DNA of 64,000 nucleotides from Caballeronia ptereochthonis (GTDB taxonomy: Bacteria; Pseudomonadota; Gammaproteobacteria; Burkholderiales; Burkholderiaceae): NCBI RefSeq assembly GCF_001545075.1, contig NZ_FCOB02000020.1:1-64000 (forward strand), in the 5' to 3' direction. Both the position numbers and the translations under genes were made by a program. The notes below the pieces were generated by a model that was not told the DNA's origin, did no database searches, and saw only the letters and a program-made list of their open reading frames with translations. The stretch's first letter is position 1. Each line of letters begins with the position of its first letter. Shown here piece after piece: positions 9,182-18,453 of this stretch.

Positions 9182-10093
9182 ATGATCGTGAGGTCAAACC
9201 AAAACTGGTTCCGATTGCTGTTCGTCTGGAACGGTTCCGTGTTGCAATCGATTATCCCGCAGCTGGTTTTCATGGGGATCGTCAGCAGTCTCGCCGTGCT
9301 CACGCAGGGGCGCATTTTCGGCGAGAAGATTCCGCTCAATACGGCGCCTTTCACGTTGTTCGGTCTGGCTCTCGCCATATTTCTCGCGTTTCGCAATAAC
9401 GCGAGCTACGAACGGTTCAATGAGGCGCGCCATCTTTGGGGCAATCTTCTGATCTCCGCGCGGTCCCTGACGTCGCAGATTTTGTGCTACGTCCCGTCCG
9501 GCGCGGACAAGACGAACATAGCCCGCACGCTCATCGCCTGCATCTATGCGCTGAAGCACGAGCTGCGTCGAACCGATCCGGTTCCGGATCTTCTCCCCCT
9601 GCTCGGGCGCGCGCGGACCGAGGCGTTGCAGCACACCTGCTATAAGCCCACTGCGCTTCTCAATGACGTTCGTCGGGACGTGGCCGATTTGCAGGCGCGC
9701 GCGCAGGCTTCGGAGACGAAGCTCTGGATGTTCGACGCGCAGATCAACGAATTGGGCAAGGCAATTGGCGGATGCGAGCGAATCGCATCGACGCCTATTC
9801 CGTTTTCCTACAGTGTATTGCTTCATCGGACCGTCTACGCCTATTGCATTTTGCTCCCGTTCGGTCTCGTCGATTCGACGGAGTTTTTCACACCTCTGCT
9901 TTGTGTTTTTATCTCGTACACGCTGATTGCGCTGGAAGCGATCGCGAGTGAAGTCGCGGAGCCGTTTTCTGTCGCGCCGAATGCGCTGGCGCTCGACGCC
10001 ATGACTCGCAACATTGAACGATCCGTTCTGGAACTGTGCGGATGCGAGATTCCGGACGAGGTCGTACCCGTACGCCCGTATCAACTGACCTGA
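9182..10093 (+). CDS. bestrophin-family (YneE-like) membrane channel protein
   Basis: 303-residue protein of the bacterial bestrophin/UPF0187 family, which form pentameric ion channels in the inner membrane. Visible family features are the N-terminal LLFVWNGSVLQSIIPQLVF segment, PFTLFGLALAIFLAFRNNASYERF (the conserved fold with RNNxxYxRxxEAR), LWGNLLISARSLT, and a late helix-rich region with PFGLVDSTEFFTPLL. It starts 37 bases after cydB with only a weak purine-rich ribosome site and is likely in the same transcript. Its link to the oxidase is not known; charge balancing is a guess. Confidence 0.85.
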   Translation: MIVRSNQNWFRLLFVWNGSVLQSIIPQLVFMGIVSSLAVLTQGRIFGEKIPLNTAPFTLFGLALAIFLAFRNNASYERFNEARHLWGNLLISARSLTSQILCYVPSGADKTNIARTLIACIYALKHELRRTDPVPDLLPLLGRARTEALQHTCYKPTALLNDVRRDVADLQARAQASETKLWMFDAQINELGKAIGGCERIASTPIPFSYSVLLHRTVYAYCILLPFGLVDSTEFFTPLLCVFISYTLIALEAIASEVAEPFSVAPNALALDAMTRNIERSVLELCGCEIPDEVVPVRPYQLT

Positions 10094-10306
10094 TCGTGCG
10101 GTGCGTTGGGCCGCGTCGTGGCGGGCGCGCGAGAGTCGAATGTGCGCAAGACTGTGCTTCCGGATGTCGACACGAACTGTTCGTCGCATGCACGCGCCAA
10201 CCAGCTATCCTGCAGTACAGCCAATGCGCCGGGCAGAGGTTCTTCGCTCGGAACATTGACGGCCGCTGCGCGGCCCTACCACTCGCAGTTCATTCTCGAA
10301 TAGACC

Positions 10307-11410
10307 GTGAAGATAATCGACCAGCCGATACCAGCTGATACGGCCTCCCGTGATCGCCTGTCCGCCGGTGATGCCACACCCATTCTCGACAGGCTCGATC
10401 GGCCCCTGCGGGATTTGCGGCTGTCGGTTATCGATCAATGCAACTTTCGTTGCACCTACTGCATGCCCCGGGACACGTTCGGCGCAGACTATCCGTTTCT
10501 GCCGTCTTCGGAACGCCTGCCGTTCGCGCAAATGCTCAAGCTCGCGAGGGCGTTCGCATTGCTCGGCGTGGAAAAGATACGCATCACCGGCGGCGAGCCG
10601 CTCTTGCGGCGCGGCCTCGAATCGCTGATAGAGCAGCTCGCGAAACTGACGACCATAAGCGGCACGGCGATGGAACTCGCGCTCACGACGAACGGTTCCC
10701 TTCTTGCCGCGAAGGCGCGATCGCTTCGTGACGCCGGTCTCGGCCGTGTTACGGTCAGTCTCGACGCCGTCGATTACGCGGTGTTCCGCCAGATGAGTGA
10801 TATCGACATACCTGTGTCTCGCATACTGAACGGGATCGAGACGGCGCGCGCGGTCGGGCTCGATCCGATCAAGGTGAACACCGTGGTCGAGCGAGGCGTG
10901 AACGACAGCCAGATTTTGCCGCTCGTGCGGCTTTTCAAAGGCACCGGCGTGGCGGTGCGCTTCATCGAATACATGGACGTGGGGGGCGCGGCGGAGTGGT
11001 CGAACGCGAAGGTGATCACGGCTCGCGAGATTCGTGACGTCGTCGAGTCGGAGTTTCCCTTGATTCCTCTCGCTGCTACCGAGCAGAGGGGCACCGCGGT
11101 CAACTATCGCCATGCCGACGGTGAAGGTGACGTCGGATTCATTGCGAGCGTATCGCAGCCGTTCTGCGGTTCGTGCTCGCGCGCCCGCATATCCGCCGAC
11201 GGATGGCTTTATTCATGCCTGTTCGCGAAGGAAGGTACGGACCTTACGCCATGGCTCACGGATGCCGCGTCGGTCGAGCAACTGGCCGTGGCCATCCGCA
11301 GCCAGTGGGTCCAGCGCGATGACCGCTACTCCGAACTTCGATCGACGCAGCGCAAAAGGGGATCAGGACGAGTCTATCCGACGGTCCGCATGTCGCTTGT
11401 CGGGGGCTGA
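10307..11410 (+). CDS. moaA: GTP 3',8-cyclase MoaA
   Basis: Radical-SAM enzyme converting GTP to 3',8-cyclo-GTP, the first step of molybdopterin synthesis. The start is a GTG at 10307 with no strong ribosome site. The SAM cluster is C45-N-F-R-C49-T-Y-C52 (CxxxCxxC). The second cluster is supplied by FCGSCSRARISADGWLYSC, and the protein ends in the family's Gly-Gly (LVGG). Residues RITGGEPLLR and VSLDAVD are typical. At 367 residues the length is normal. Genome copies of moaA are often duplicated; its position beside a molybdoenzyme suggests dedicated supply for YdeP. Confidence 0.93.
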   Translation: MKIIDQPIPADTASRDRLSAGDATPILDRLDRPLRDLRLSVIDQCNFRCTYCMPRDTFGADYPFLPSSERLPFAQMLKLARAFALLGVEKIRITGGEPLLRRGLESLIEQLAKLTTISGTAMELALTTNGSLLAAKARSLRDAGLGRVTVSLDAVDYAVFRQMSDIDIPVSRILNGIETARAVGLDPIKVNTVVERGVNDSQILPLVRLFKGTGVAVRFIEYMDVGGAAEWSNAKVITAREIRDVVESEFPLIPLAATEQRGTAVNYRHADGEGDVGFIASVSQPFCGSCSRARISADGWLYSCLFAKEGTDLTPWLTDAASVEQLAVAIRSQWVQRDDRYSELRSTQRKRGSGRVYPTVRMSLVGG

Positions 11411-11448
11411 CGGCGTGCCAGCCCGTGCAGCGGACAAAGCGGGAGACG

Positions 11449-12876
11449 CTAGCGAGCACACGTTGCGACGAGCTTGCCGACGGTAATCACGGCCTGCTCG
11501 ATCTCGCTCGACCAGGGGCTGCTGTAGTTGAGCCGTATGAAATTCCGGTAGGTCGACTCGGAAATCGAGAACATGTAGCCCGGACCGATCGTGATGCCCT
11601 GATCGAGCGCGAGCTTGTAGAGACGCATCGCGTCGACGCTGGAGGGCAATTCGATCCACAGCACGTATCCCCCCGTGGGGTTGGATATGCGCGTCCCCTC
11701 GGGAAAGAAACGCGAAACGATCGCCTTCATGAGATTGGCCTGCTGTGCATAGGCCTTCCGCACCCGTCTCAGGTGGTGCTCGTATCCGTCGCGTTCGAGG
11801 AATTCCGCTATCGCCAGTTGTGGAATCGACGGCGAGGTCAGCGTATTCAGGAACTTGAGCTTCTCGACGCGATCACGATAGCGCCCCGGCAAAGCCCAGC
11901 CGATCCGGTAGGCCGACGTCAGGCTCTTCGAGAACGAGGAGCAGTGAAGCACCAGTCCCTTGGTATCGAAAGACTTCAACGTGCTCGGATGGGCGCGGTC
12001 GAAGTGCAGCTCGTTGTAGACGCCGTTCTCGATGACCGGGATGTCCTGCGCGGTCAGGAACTGAACAAGCTCCCGCTTGCGCTCGTCGGGCATCTGGAAG
12101 CCAAGCGGATTCTGAAAGTTGGGCATGACCATGCAGGCGGTGACCGTCTGCGACTTCACGATCGCGGCAAGCGCCTCGATATCGATGCCGTACTCCGGAT
12201 GAGTCGATACTTCGATTGCCTTCATGCCCATGCGTTCGATTGCATGGAGCATCGCATAAAACGTCGGCGACTCGACCGCGATCACATCGCCGGGCCTTGC
12301 GACCGCCTGAAGACAGAGATTGATGGCCTCGGTCGCGCCGACCGTAATGATGATCTCATTCGGATCGACCGCCATGCCGTTCTCGAGGTAGCGACGCGCG
12401 ATTTGCCGCACGAGCTTCGCGTTGCCCGGCGGCAGCGCATCGGTCACGCCCCATTGCGCCTTGCCCCGTCCCGCGTCATAGGCATAGCGGTTGATCCGCT
12501 CGAACGGAAACAGACTGGGATCGGGGTAGGGCGAACCGAGCGGCACCGCATCGTCGACGCCGATCGAACGCAGCGTCGACAACACCAGTCGGCTGACGTC
12601 GACCGGCGACGAGATGGGGATCGGTCTCGACGGGCGGAGCTCGAGCACTTTGCGCTCGCCCGCGTCGCCGTGGAAATTGACGAAATAGCCGGACTGGGGT
12701 TTGCTCGTCACCAGGCCGCGGCTTTCGAGCAACAAGTACGCGCGAATGGCGGTCGTGACGCTGATCCGATGTTGCTGGCTCGTCTGACGAACCGACGGAA
12801 GGCGCTCTCCATGACGGTATACGCCTTGCCGGATCGACCGCTCGATGTCGTCTGCAAGCTTCTCGTAGAGATTCAT
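11449..12876 (-). CDS. MocR-type GntR regulator with aminotransferase domain
   Basis: 475-residue regulator fusing an N-terminal winged helix (residues 1-75, MNLYEKLADDIERSI with GERLPSVRQ) to a fold-type I PLP aminotransferase-like domain. The PLP Lys lies in SSFSKSLTSAYRIGW. I chose the ATG at 12876 because the longer frame upstream is Arg/Ser-rich and lacks family similarity. The protein is convergent with moaA and divergent from a LysR gene. MocR proteins sense PLP or amino compounds and often control a neighbouring transporter or enzyme; no such target is obvious here. Confidence 0.9.
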   Translation of the reverse strand: MNLYEKLADDIERSIRQGVYRHGERLPSVRQTSQQHRISVTTAIRAYLLLESRGLVTSKPQSGYFVNFHGDAGERKVLELRPSRPIPISSPVDVSRLVLSTLRSIGVDDAVPLGSPYPDPSLFPFERINRYAYDAGRGKAQWGVTDALPPGNAKLVRQIARRYLENGMAVDPNEIIITVGATEAINLCLQAVARPGDVIAVESPTFYAMLHAIERMGMKAIEVSTHPEYGIDIEALAAIVKSQTVTACMVMPNFQNPLGFQMPDERKRELVQFLTAQDIPVIENGVYNELHFDRAHPSTLKSFDTKGLVLHCSSFSKSLTSAYRIGWALPGRYRDRVEKLKFLNTLTSPSIPQLAIAEFLERDGYEHHLRRVRKAYAQQANLMKAIVSRFFPEGTRISNPTGGYVLWIELPSSVDAMRLYKLALDQGITIGPGYMFSISESTYRNFIRLNYSSPWSSEIEQAVITVGKLVATCAR

Positions 12877-13212
12877 CCGACGACTCCCGTGACGTCCGCT
12901 GTGTGAGTGGTGTTGGCCGCCTTCCTGGCGCGGGCGCGCTCGCGCCGATAGATTGTCGCCCGGTGCCGAGATCGTAGCAAAACTGTAATGACGGGAGCCA
13001 GCCCGATCTGTGCACTTCGCGACCGGCGCGCCGGCCGTACTCTTTCCTCCATCGAATACACGATTCGGGATCCCGATGGCGGGACCCGCGCACAACGATC
13101 GAGGCTGGAGAATGAAAAAGGCAAATTGGAAGGAATCAACCGGCGCAGACCATCGGCGGCCCGCAGGCCGGGCGGCTCATCATTGTGACGGCGCAAAGGC
13201 GGGGCGAATAAA
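12877..13212. promoter_or_regulatory. divergent promoter region between MocR and LysR genes
   Basis: 336 bases without a gene separate the two oppositely transcribed regulators. Both probably have their promoters here. Frames in this stretch translate into Arg-rich shadows. I could not identify a convincing -35/-10 pair, a LysR T-N11-A box with dyad symmetry, or a MocR direct repeat by eye. Confidence 0.4.
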
Positions 13213-14202
13213 GTGAATCTCCTGGAAGCCATGCGCATATACGTCAGGGTCGTCGAACGCGGGAGTATCTCCAACGCGGCGAGAGACCTCGACATCGGAC
13301 AGCCGGCCGCGAGCGAACGCATCGAGCGGCTCGAGAAATATCTCGGTTGCCGGCTCCTGCTTCGCAGTGCCCGCGCATTCAATTGCACGCCCGACGGCAT
13401 CGCCTTCTACGAGCGTAGCAAGAGAATTCTGTCTGCGGTAGAACAGGCGGTGGCTGAAATGTCGAATGATGAGCAAGCAGTCAGAGGAACGATTCGCCTC
13501 GCGGCGCCTCACTGCTTTGGCGAAACCGTCGTCACGAAGACGCTGGCGCTCGTTCGCGCGGCATATCCGCAGATCGAACTGGAACTGATGCTGAACGACA
13601 GGGTCGCCGATCTCGTGACGGAGGGCGTGGACATTTCGTTTCGTCTGGGACCGCTTGGAGAAGGCGCGTTCATTGCCCGTCAGCTCGGGCAGATCGGGCG
13701 TACGCTTGTTGCCGCGCCGGGCTACTTGAGCCAGCACGGACTCATTCTGGAGCCGTCGGATCTGATCAGGCATCCGTTCATTCGGTTACAGGGCATGTTC
13801 GGCACGGACCAGTTGCCGCTCCGGCACGACGCGACCGTCGTGGAAAACGCGTCGATTCGCACAGTCATCAGGACCAGTCATTGGCGGCCCGTGTATGAAA
13901 CGATTCTCTCCGGCGTCGGGATCGGCGTGCTGGAGGATCCGGCTTGCGCCGATGCGCTCGCAGACGGCCGGCTCGTCCGGATCCTGCCTCAGTACGAGGT
14001 ACCGTCTTTCGAGCTGAACCTGCTGATCCAGGCACAACGTCCGGTGCCGCCGCGGGTACGCGCGATCGTGACGTTGCTGAAGACATCCATTCCTGAAATC
14101 CTGGAAAGGATGTACGTCGCTCGCGGCAAGGAAGAAGACTGCCTTGAAGCGCCTGCCAACGATGACGCTTCCAGGCTTCTGGACTCGTCGTTGCTGCGTT
14201 GA
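13213..14202 (+). CDS. LysR-family transcriptional regulator
   Basis: 329-residue LysR regulator. The N-terminal helix-turn-helix (residues about 5-62) reads MNLLEAMRIYVRVVERGSISNAA, then GQPAASERIERLEKYLGCRLL. The substrate-binding domain of the CrgA/DsdC-like branch follows. The start is GTG at 13213, chosen because LysR proteins of this branch begin a few residues before the AMRxxVRV segment. psiE follows directly: an in-frame TTG overlaps this stop codon, so the two may be coupled. The target is unknown. Confidence 0.9.
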   Translation: MNLLEAMRIYVRVVERGSISNAARDLDIGQPAASERIERLEKYLGCRLLLRSARAFNCTPDGIAFYERSKRILSAVEQAVAEMSNDEQAVRGTIRLAAPHCFGETVVTKTLALVRAAYPQIELELMLNDRVADLVTEGVDISFRLGPLGEGAFIARQLGQIGRTLVAAPGYLSQHGLILEPSDLIRHPFIRLQGMFGTDQLPLRHDATVVENASIRTVIRTSHWRPVYETILSGVGIGVLEDPACADALADGRLVRILPQYEVPSFELNLLIQAQRPVPPRVRAIVTLLKTSIPEILERMYVARGKEEDCLEAPANDDASRLLDSSLLR

Positions 14203-14225
14203 ATTCCAATGATGCCCGGTCCCCA

Positions 14226-14675
14226 ATGAAAGAGCACTTTACACAAGGCCTGACCGAAAGCGTCCGACGAAGATTCGACCACGTGATAAACGTGGTCGAG
14301 CTGACGGTGCTGATCCTGATCGGCCTCGCCACGGCGTTTGCCATGGCTCAGGAGACCTGGAAGGTCCTGAGGGCCGGCACCGTCTCGCTCACCGACCTGC
14401 TGCTGATGTTCCTGTATCTCGAAGTCCTTGCAATGGACGCGCGATATCTACGCCTTGGCCAGTTGCCGGTTCGATTTCCGCTCTATATCGCCATGGCGTC
14501 GCTGGCGCGAGATCTCATTCTGAACCGGGGCGACACGGCGGACCAGCATATCCTCGTTACTACGCTCGGCATCGCAGTGCTGGCGATCAGCGCCGTTGTC
14601 CTCCGATTTGGCCAACACCGGTATCCCGCGCGCGACGATGAGGGGCGCGACGAGCTCACGGATTCCCACCCTTGA
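14226..14675 (+). CDS. psiE: PsiE-family (phosphate-starvation-inducible) membrane protein
   Basis: 149-residue inner-membrane protein with about four hydrophobic segments. VVELTVLILIGLA, LLLMFLYLEVLAM and RDLILNRGD are typical of PsiE, a Pho-regulon protein of unknown function. The ATG at 14226 is chosen; a TTG at 14199 overlapping the upstream LysR stop (TTGA) would add nine residues. Its last 20 bases overlap the 3' end of the convergent hyuB gene. Confidence 0.85.
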   Translation: MKEHFTQGLTESVRRRFDHVINVVELTVLILIGLATAFAMAQETWKVLRAGTVSLTDLLLMFLYLEVLAMDARYLRLGQLPVRFPLYIAMASLARDLILNRGDTADQHILVTTLGIAVLAISAVVLRFGQHRYPARDDEGRDELTDSHP

Positions 14676-16302
14676 TTCGGAAATCGGACGCGGGCGCTTC
14701 TCCTGATTCGGCAGACGCACCGTGGCCGCCGCCGCCCGGCACGTCCAGCCGCAGACGCGCATGCGCCGGAATCGTCTGCAGACCCATCGACGGGAGTGGC
14801 GTGCCATCCGCAAGACCGACCCAGCCGCATCGGCCCGCCCCTCCGCCGTCGCGGCCGCGCGCGGGTCGCTGTATACGGTCGTACATCCCGAAGAACTGGA
14901 ACGGCGCGCCGTTGATGGTGCCGATCTCGATGCGCTGTCCCATCCCGCCGCGCCAGCGGCCCATGCCGCCCGAGTCTTCGAGCAATTCCTTTTTCCAGAT
15001 CACGATCGGGTTGCCGGCTTCGATCACCTCGCATGAGATCGCCTTGATGCCGCTCGGGAAGGCGGTCGCCGAGAGTCCGTCGGCGCCCAGTCTCGCGCCG
15101 GAGCCGCCGCTGTTGAAGAAAAGCGTCTCGAACGCGGGCGTCGCGTGCTCGGGCGTGCCGGCGAGTGCGCTGACCTGCGGACCGCCGCGCAACTGGGCGC
15201 CCCAGACGCACGACGCGCCTTCAGCCGGCACGCGTTCGGGCATCACGGCTGCGAGGCAGCCGAACACGACGTCCGGCAAGAATTGCCCGATGATGTGCCG
15301 CGCGCTCACCGGCCACGGATGCTGCACGTTGAGAATCGAGCCCACGGGTGCGTCGATCTCGAACGGCTGGAGCGAGCCTGCGTTGTTCGGCACCTCGGGC
15401 GCGATCGCCGCGCGCAGCGCATAAAGCGTGTAGGCGCGGGTGTAGTTCAGCACGAGGTTGATGCCGCGCGCGCTTGCCTTCGACGACCCCGCGTAGTCGA
15501 CACTGAGCCGGTCGCCGTCGATCGTCAGTTCCGCGACGAGATCGACGGGCGTGGAATAACCGTCGATCTGCATCGCGTAGGAATATGTTCCGTCGGGCAA
15601 CAAGGCGATCGCCGCGCGCGTCGCCCGCAGGGAGCGTTCGATGATGACGTCCGCGAGCGCCTGGAAGTCGTCGATGCCGTATTCGCCGAGCGTGTCGACG
15701 AGACGCCTGCCGCTCAACGAATTCGCCGTCACGTAGGAGAGCAGGTCGCCCACCACTTCATTCGGCTGGCGCACGTTGGCGCGTATGATATCCAGCAGAT
15801 CCTGGTTGGGCGCCCCCGCGCGCATCAGCCGCATGACCGGAATGCAAAGGCCTTCTTCGTAGACCGACTGTCCATCCGGCCCTTGCCCGAGGCCGCCGAT
15901 ATCGACCTGGTGGCACGTGCAGGCGAAAAACGCGATCAGCTCGCCCTTCGCGAATACGGGCGAGACGACCGTCACATCGTGCAGATGGCCCGAGGAGAGC
16001 CACGGGTCGTTCGTGATGAGATGATCGTCCTCGCCGATGGAACCGGCAGGGAAGCGCTCGACGAAGTGGCGCACGGCCGCCGCCATCGAATTGACATGAC
16101 CCGGCGTGCCGGTCACGGCCTGCGCGACGAGCCGGCCGCGCGCATCGAAGACACCCGCGGACAAGTCGCCGGCCTCGCGCACGGTCGGACTGAAGGCGGT
16201 GCGCATGAGCAGCCGCGCCTGTTCCTCCACGGTCGAGATGAGGCGGTTCCAGACGATCTGCAGCGTGACGACGTCGATGTCGTCTCCGGCCTGAAAGGAC
16301 AT
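14656..16302 (-). CDS. hyuB: hydantoinase B / oxoprolinase subunit
   Basis: 548-residue subunit of the ATP-dependent hydantoinase/5-oxoprolinase/acetone-carboxylase superfamily (PF02538), which opens cyclic amides or carboxylates substrates together with HyuA. Family motifs are visible: LMRTAFSPTVREAGDLSAGVF, GTPGHVNSM, NDPWLSSGHLHDVT and HQVDIGG. The length is normal. It lies 3 bases after hyuA (16306), last in the minus-strand operon. The 3' end overlaps psiE by 20 bases. The substrate cannot be deduced from sequence. Confidence 0.93.
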   Translation of the reverse strand: MSFQAGDDIDVVTLQIVWNRLISTVEEQARLLMRTAFSPTVREAGDLSAGVFDARGRLVAQAVTGTPGHVNSMAAAVRHFVERFPAGSIGEDDHLITNDPWLSSGHLHDVTVVSPVFAKGELIAFFACTCHQVDIGGLGQGPDGQSVYEEGLCIPVMRLMRAGAPNQDLLDIIRANVRQPNEVVGDLLSYVTANSLSGRRLVDTLGEYGIDDFQALADVIIERSLRATRAAIALLPDGTYSYAMQIDGYSTPVDLVAELTIDGDRLSVDYAGSSKASARGINLVLNYTRAYTLYALRAAIAPEVPNNAGSLQPFEIDAPVGSILNVQHPWPVSARHIIGQFLPDVVFGCLAAVMPERVPAEGASCVWGAQLRGGPQVSALAGTPEHATPAFETLFFNSGGSGARLGADGLSATAFPSGIKAISCEVIEAGNPIVIWKKELLEDSGGMGRWRGGMGQRIEIGTINGAPFQFFGMYDRIQRPARGRDGGGAGRCGWVGLADGTPLPSMGLQTIPAHARLRLDVPGGGGHGASAESGEAPASDFRIKGGNP

Positions 16303-16305
16303 GTG

Positions 16306-18453
16306 TCATGCCTCCGCGCGGGAAGCGAGCGGCTTGCGCTCGAGAAGAATGTCGGCGTTGTGGAGAACGCGGATGTCGAAGGCCGGCGGCACGACGATGG
16401 TGGTCTCCTTGTCGACGAGGATCATCGGCCCGGCGGCGCTCGCGCCCGTCGCGAGCGCGTCGCGGGCGACCACCGCAAAATCCGCACGCCGGCGGCTTGC
16501 CTGATCGAGCACCTTGCGGGTCTCGACACTTCGCGACGGCGCGGCGCCGGTCAGCGCGCCTTGCACCCGGCGCGCGACGACGGCCGCGCGGGCCGCTTCA
16601 TGGCCGGTCACCGTCACGGTCCAGCCGAGCGCCTCGATGCCCGCGCCTTCGATCGAGCGGCCATAGCGCTTTACGTATTCGTCGACGAACGCGGCCGACA
16701 GGCGCTGGCCGCCGTCCTCGCCGAACGAGACGTCCGCGAGCGGCACGCGCAGCTCGTGGCCTTGTCCCTTGTAGCGGACGAACGCATGCATCGTCGCCGT
16801 GCTCGGCATGTCCGGATCGAGCGCGCCCAGCGCGGCGCGGCCGCGTGCGGTCAGCTCGGCGAGCAGCGCGTTCACCGCAGATGCATCGAAGCGCTCGAGG
16901 TCCTGATGCAGGCTCTGCGTGGTTTCAAACGCGAGCGCCGCGTGCAGGAAGCCGAGCGCCGAGCCAACGCCCGCCTGAGCCGGAATCAGCACGCGGTCGA
17001 TCTGCAGTTTGTCCGCGAGGCGCGCCGCGTGCAAGGGCGCCGAGCCGCCGAACGCGATCAGCGTGCGGCCGGCGACGCCGCGGCCCGTATCGACCGCGTG
17101 CTCGCGCACGGCCTGCGCCATCGCTTCATCGGCGATCTCCGCGACGGCGTAAGCGGCTTCGTCGGCATCGACACGCAGCGGCTGCGCGATCTGCGCGTCG
17201 AGTGCTCGCGAGGCCGCTGCCGCATCGAGCGCGATCGTGCCCGCGGCGAAGTATTCGGGGCTGAGGCGACCGGCATGCAGATGCACGTCGGTGAGCGTGA
17301 TCCGCTCGCCGCCGAGCGCATAGCACACGGGGCCGGGCTGCGAGCCCGCGCTTTCCGGGCCCACGGCGACGCGGCCGAGATCGTCGACGCGCGCGATCGA
17401 GCCTCCGCCCGCGCCGATCTCCGAGAGTTCGATCACGGGAATGCGCAGCGGAATGCCGCTGCCCGCCTTGAAGCGATAGAACAGCGAGACTTCGAGGGAG
17501 CGCGCGGTCTGCGGCTCGCCTCCGTCTATGAAGCACAGCTTGGCCGTGGTCCCGCCGATATCCACCGACAGCACCTGGTCGAAGCCATGTTCCCGTGCCA
17601 GGCGGGCGGCGAGCAGCGCGCCGCCCGCCGGTCCCGACTCGAGCAGCCGCACCGGATGGCGGCATGCGGTCGCGACGTCGCACAGGCCGCCGTTCGACAG
17701 CATCATCAGGAGCGGCGCGCGCACGCCGAGTGCATCGAGGCCCGCGCGCAACCGGTCCAGATAGCCGCGAATCAATGGCCTCACGTAGGCATTCACGCAA
17801 GTCGTCGAGAAGCGTTCGAACTCGCGCATTTCGGGCGAGACATCGGACGAGAGGCTGATGTCGAGCGAGGGCAGGATGCGCGCGACGATCTCCGCCGCCT
17901 GCTGTTCGTGCGCGGGGTTCGCGTAGCTGTGCAGGAAGCCGATCGCGAGACTTCGGGCGCCGCTTTCGCCGATCTGCCGCGCCCGAGCCTCCACCATCGC
18001 GTGATCGAGCGGCAGCAGTACGTCGCCACGCGCGCTCATGCGCTCCGTGACCGCGAAACGCAGCGCGCGCGGCACGAGCGGGTCGGCCTTGCGCAACATC
18101 AGGTCGTACTGGTCGCAGCGGCTTTCCGTGCCCATTTCGATGACGTCGCGAAAGCCCTCCGTCGTGAGGAGCGCGGTCCTTGCGCCCTGTCGTTCGAGCA
18201 GCGCGTTGGTGGCGAGGGTCGTGCCGTGCATCACCGCGTCGAGCGAGCCGGGCGCCGCGTCCGCCTTCGCGAGCAGCGCCGCGAGGCCGTCGAGCACGCC
18301 TCGTTCGGGCGCCAGCGGTGTCGTGAGCAGCTTGTGGGTGATGCGGCGCTCACCGGTCTCGAGCACGAGATCGGTGAAGGTGCCGCCGATGTCGATGCCA
18401 ACGCGGCAGCGCGTGTGTCTGTGGGCGGCGGGGTCGCGGAATGCGTTCGTCAA
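16306..18453 (-). CDS. hyuA: hydantoinase A / oxoprolinase subunit
   Basis: 715-residue ATP-binding subunit (PF05378 plus PF01968) with the ASKHA phosphate loop VGIDIGGTFTDLV near the N terminus and a second one at LSVDIGGTTAKL. The start is a TTG at 18453: GGAG lies 8 bases upstream, and the TTGA overlaps the upstream racemase stop by four bases, a coupling arrangement. A longer frame to 18510 lies inside the racemase gene and lacks a ribosome site. It partners with HyuB to hydrolyse a cyclic amide at the expense of ATP, or to carboxylate a ketone as in acetone carboxylase. Confidence 0.92.
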   Translation of the reverse strand: MTNAFRDPAAHRHTRCRVGIDIGGTFTDLVLETGERRITHKLLTTPLAPERGVLDGLAALLAKADAAPGSLDAVMHGTTLATNALLERQGARTALLTTEGFRDVIEMGTESRCDQYDLMLRKADPLVPRALRFAVTERMSARGDVLLPLDHAMVEARARQIGESGARSLAIGFLHSYANPAHEQQAAEIVARILPSLDISLSSDVSPEMREFERFSTTCVNAYVRPLIRGYLDRLRAGLDALGVRAPLLMMLSNGGLCDVATACRHPVRLLESGPAGGALLAARLAREHGFDQVLSVDIGGTTAKLCFIDGGEPQTARSLEVSLFYRFKAGSGIPLRIPVIELSEIGAGGGSIARVDDLGRVAVGPESAGSQPGPVCYALGGERITLTDVHLHAGRLSPEYFAAGTIALDAAAASRALDAQIAQPLRVDADEAAYAVAEIADEAMAQAVREHAVDTGRGVAGRTLIAFGGSAPLHAARLADKLQIDRVLIPAQAGVGSALGFLHAALAFETTQSLHQDLERFDASAVNALLAELTARGRAALGALDPDMPSTATMHAFVRYKGQGHELRVPLADVSFGEDGGQRLSAAFVDEYVKRYGRSIEGAGIEALGWTVTVTGHEAARAAVVARRVQGALTGAAPSRSVETRKVLDQASRRRADFAVVARDALATGASAAGPMILVDKETTIVVPPAFDIRVLHNADILLERKPLASRAEA

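Noticed and set aside
10106..10303. 66-codon frame before moaA
   Set aside because: No ribosome site and no motif; overlaps another equally poor frame, and ends at the moaA start.
11425..12906. 493-codon plus-strand frame
   Set aside because: Antisense to the MocR regulator; Arg/His-rich and without motifs.
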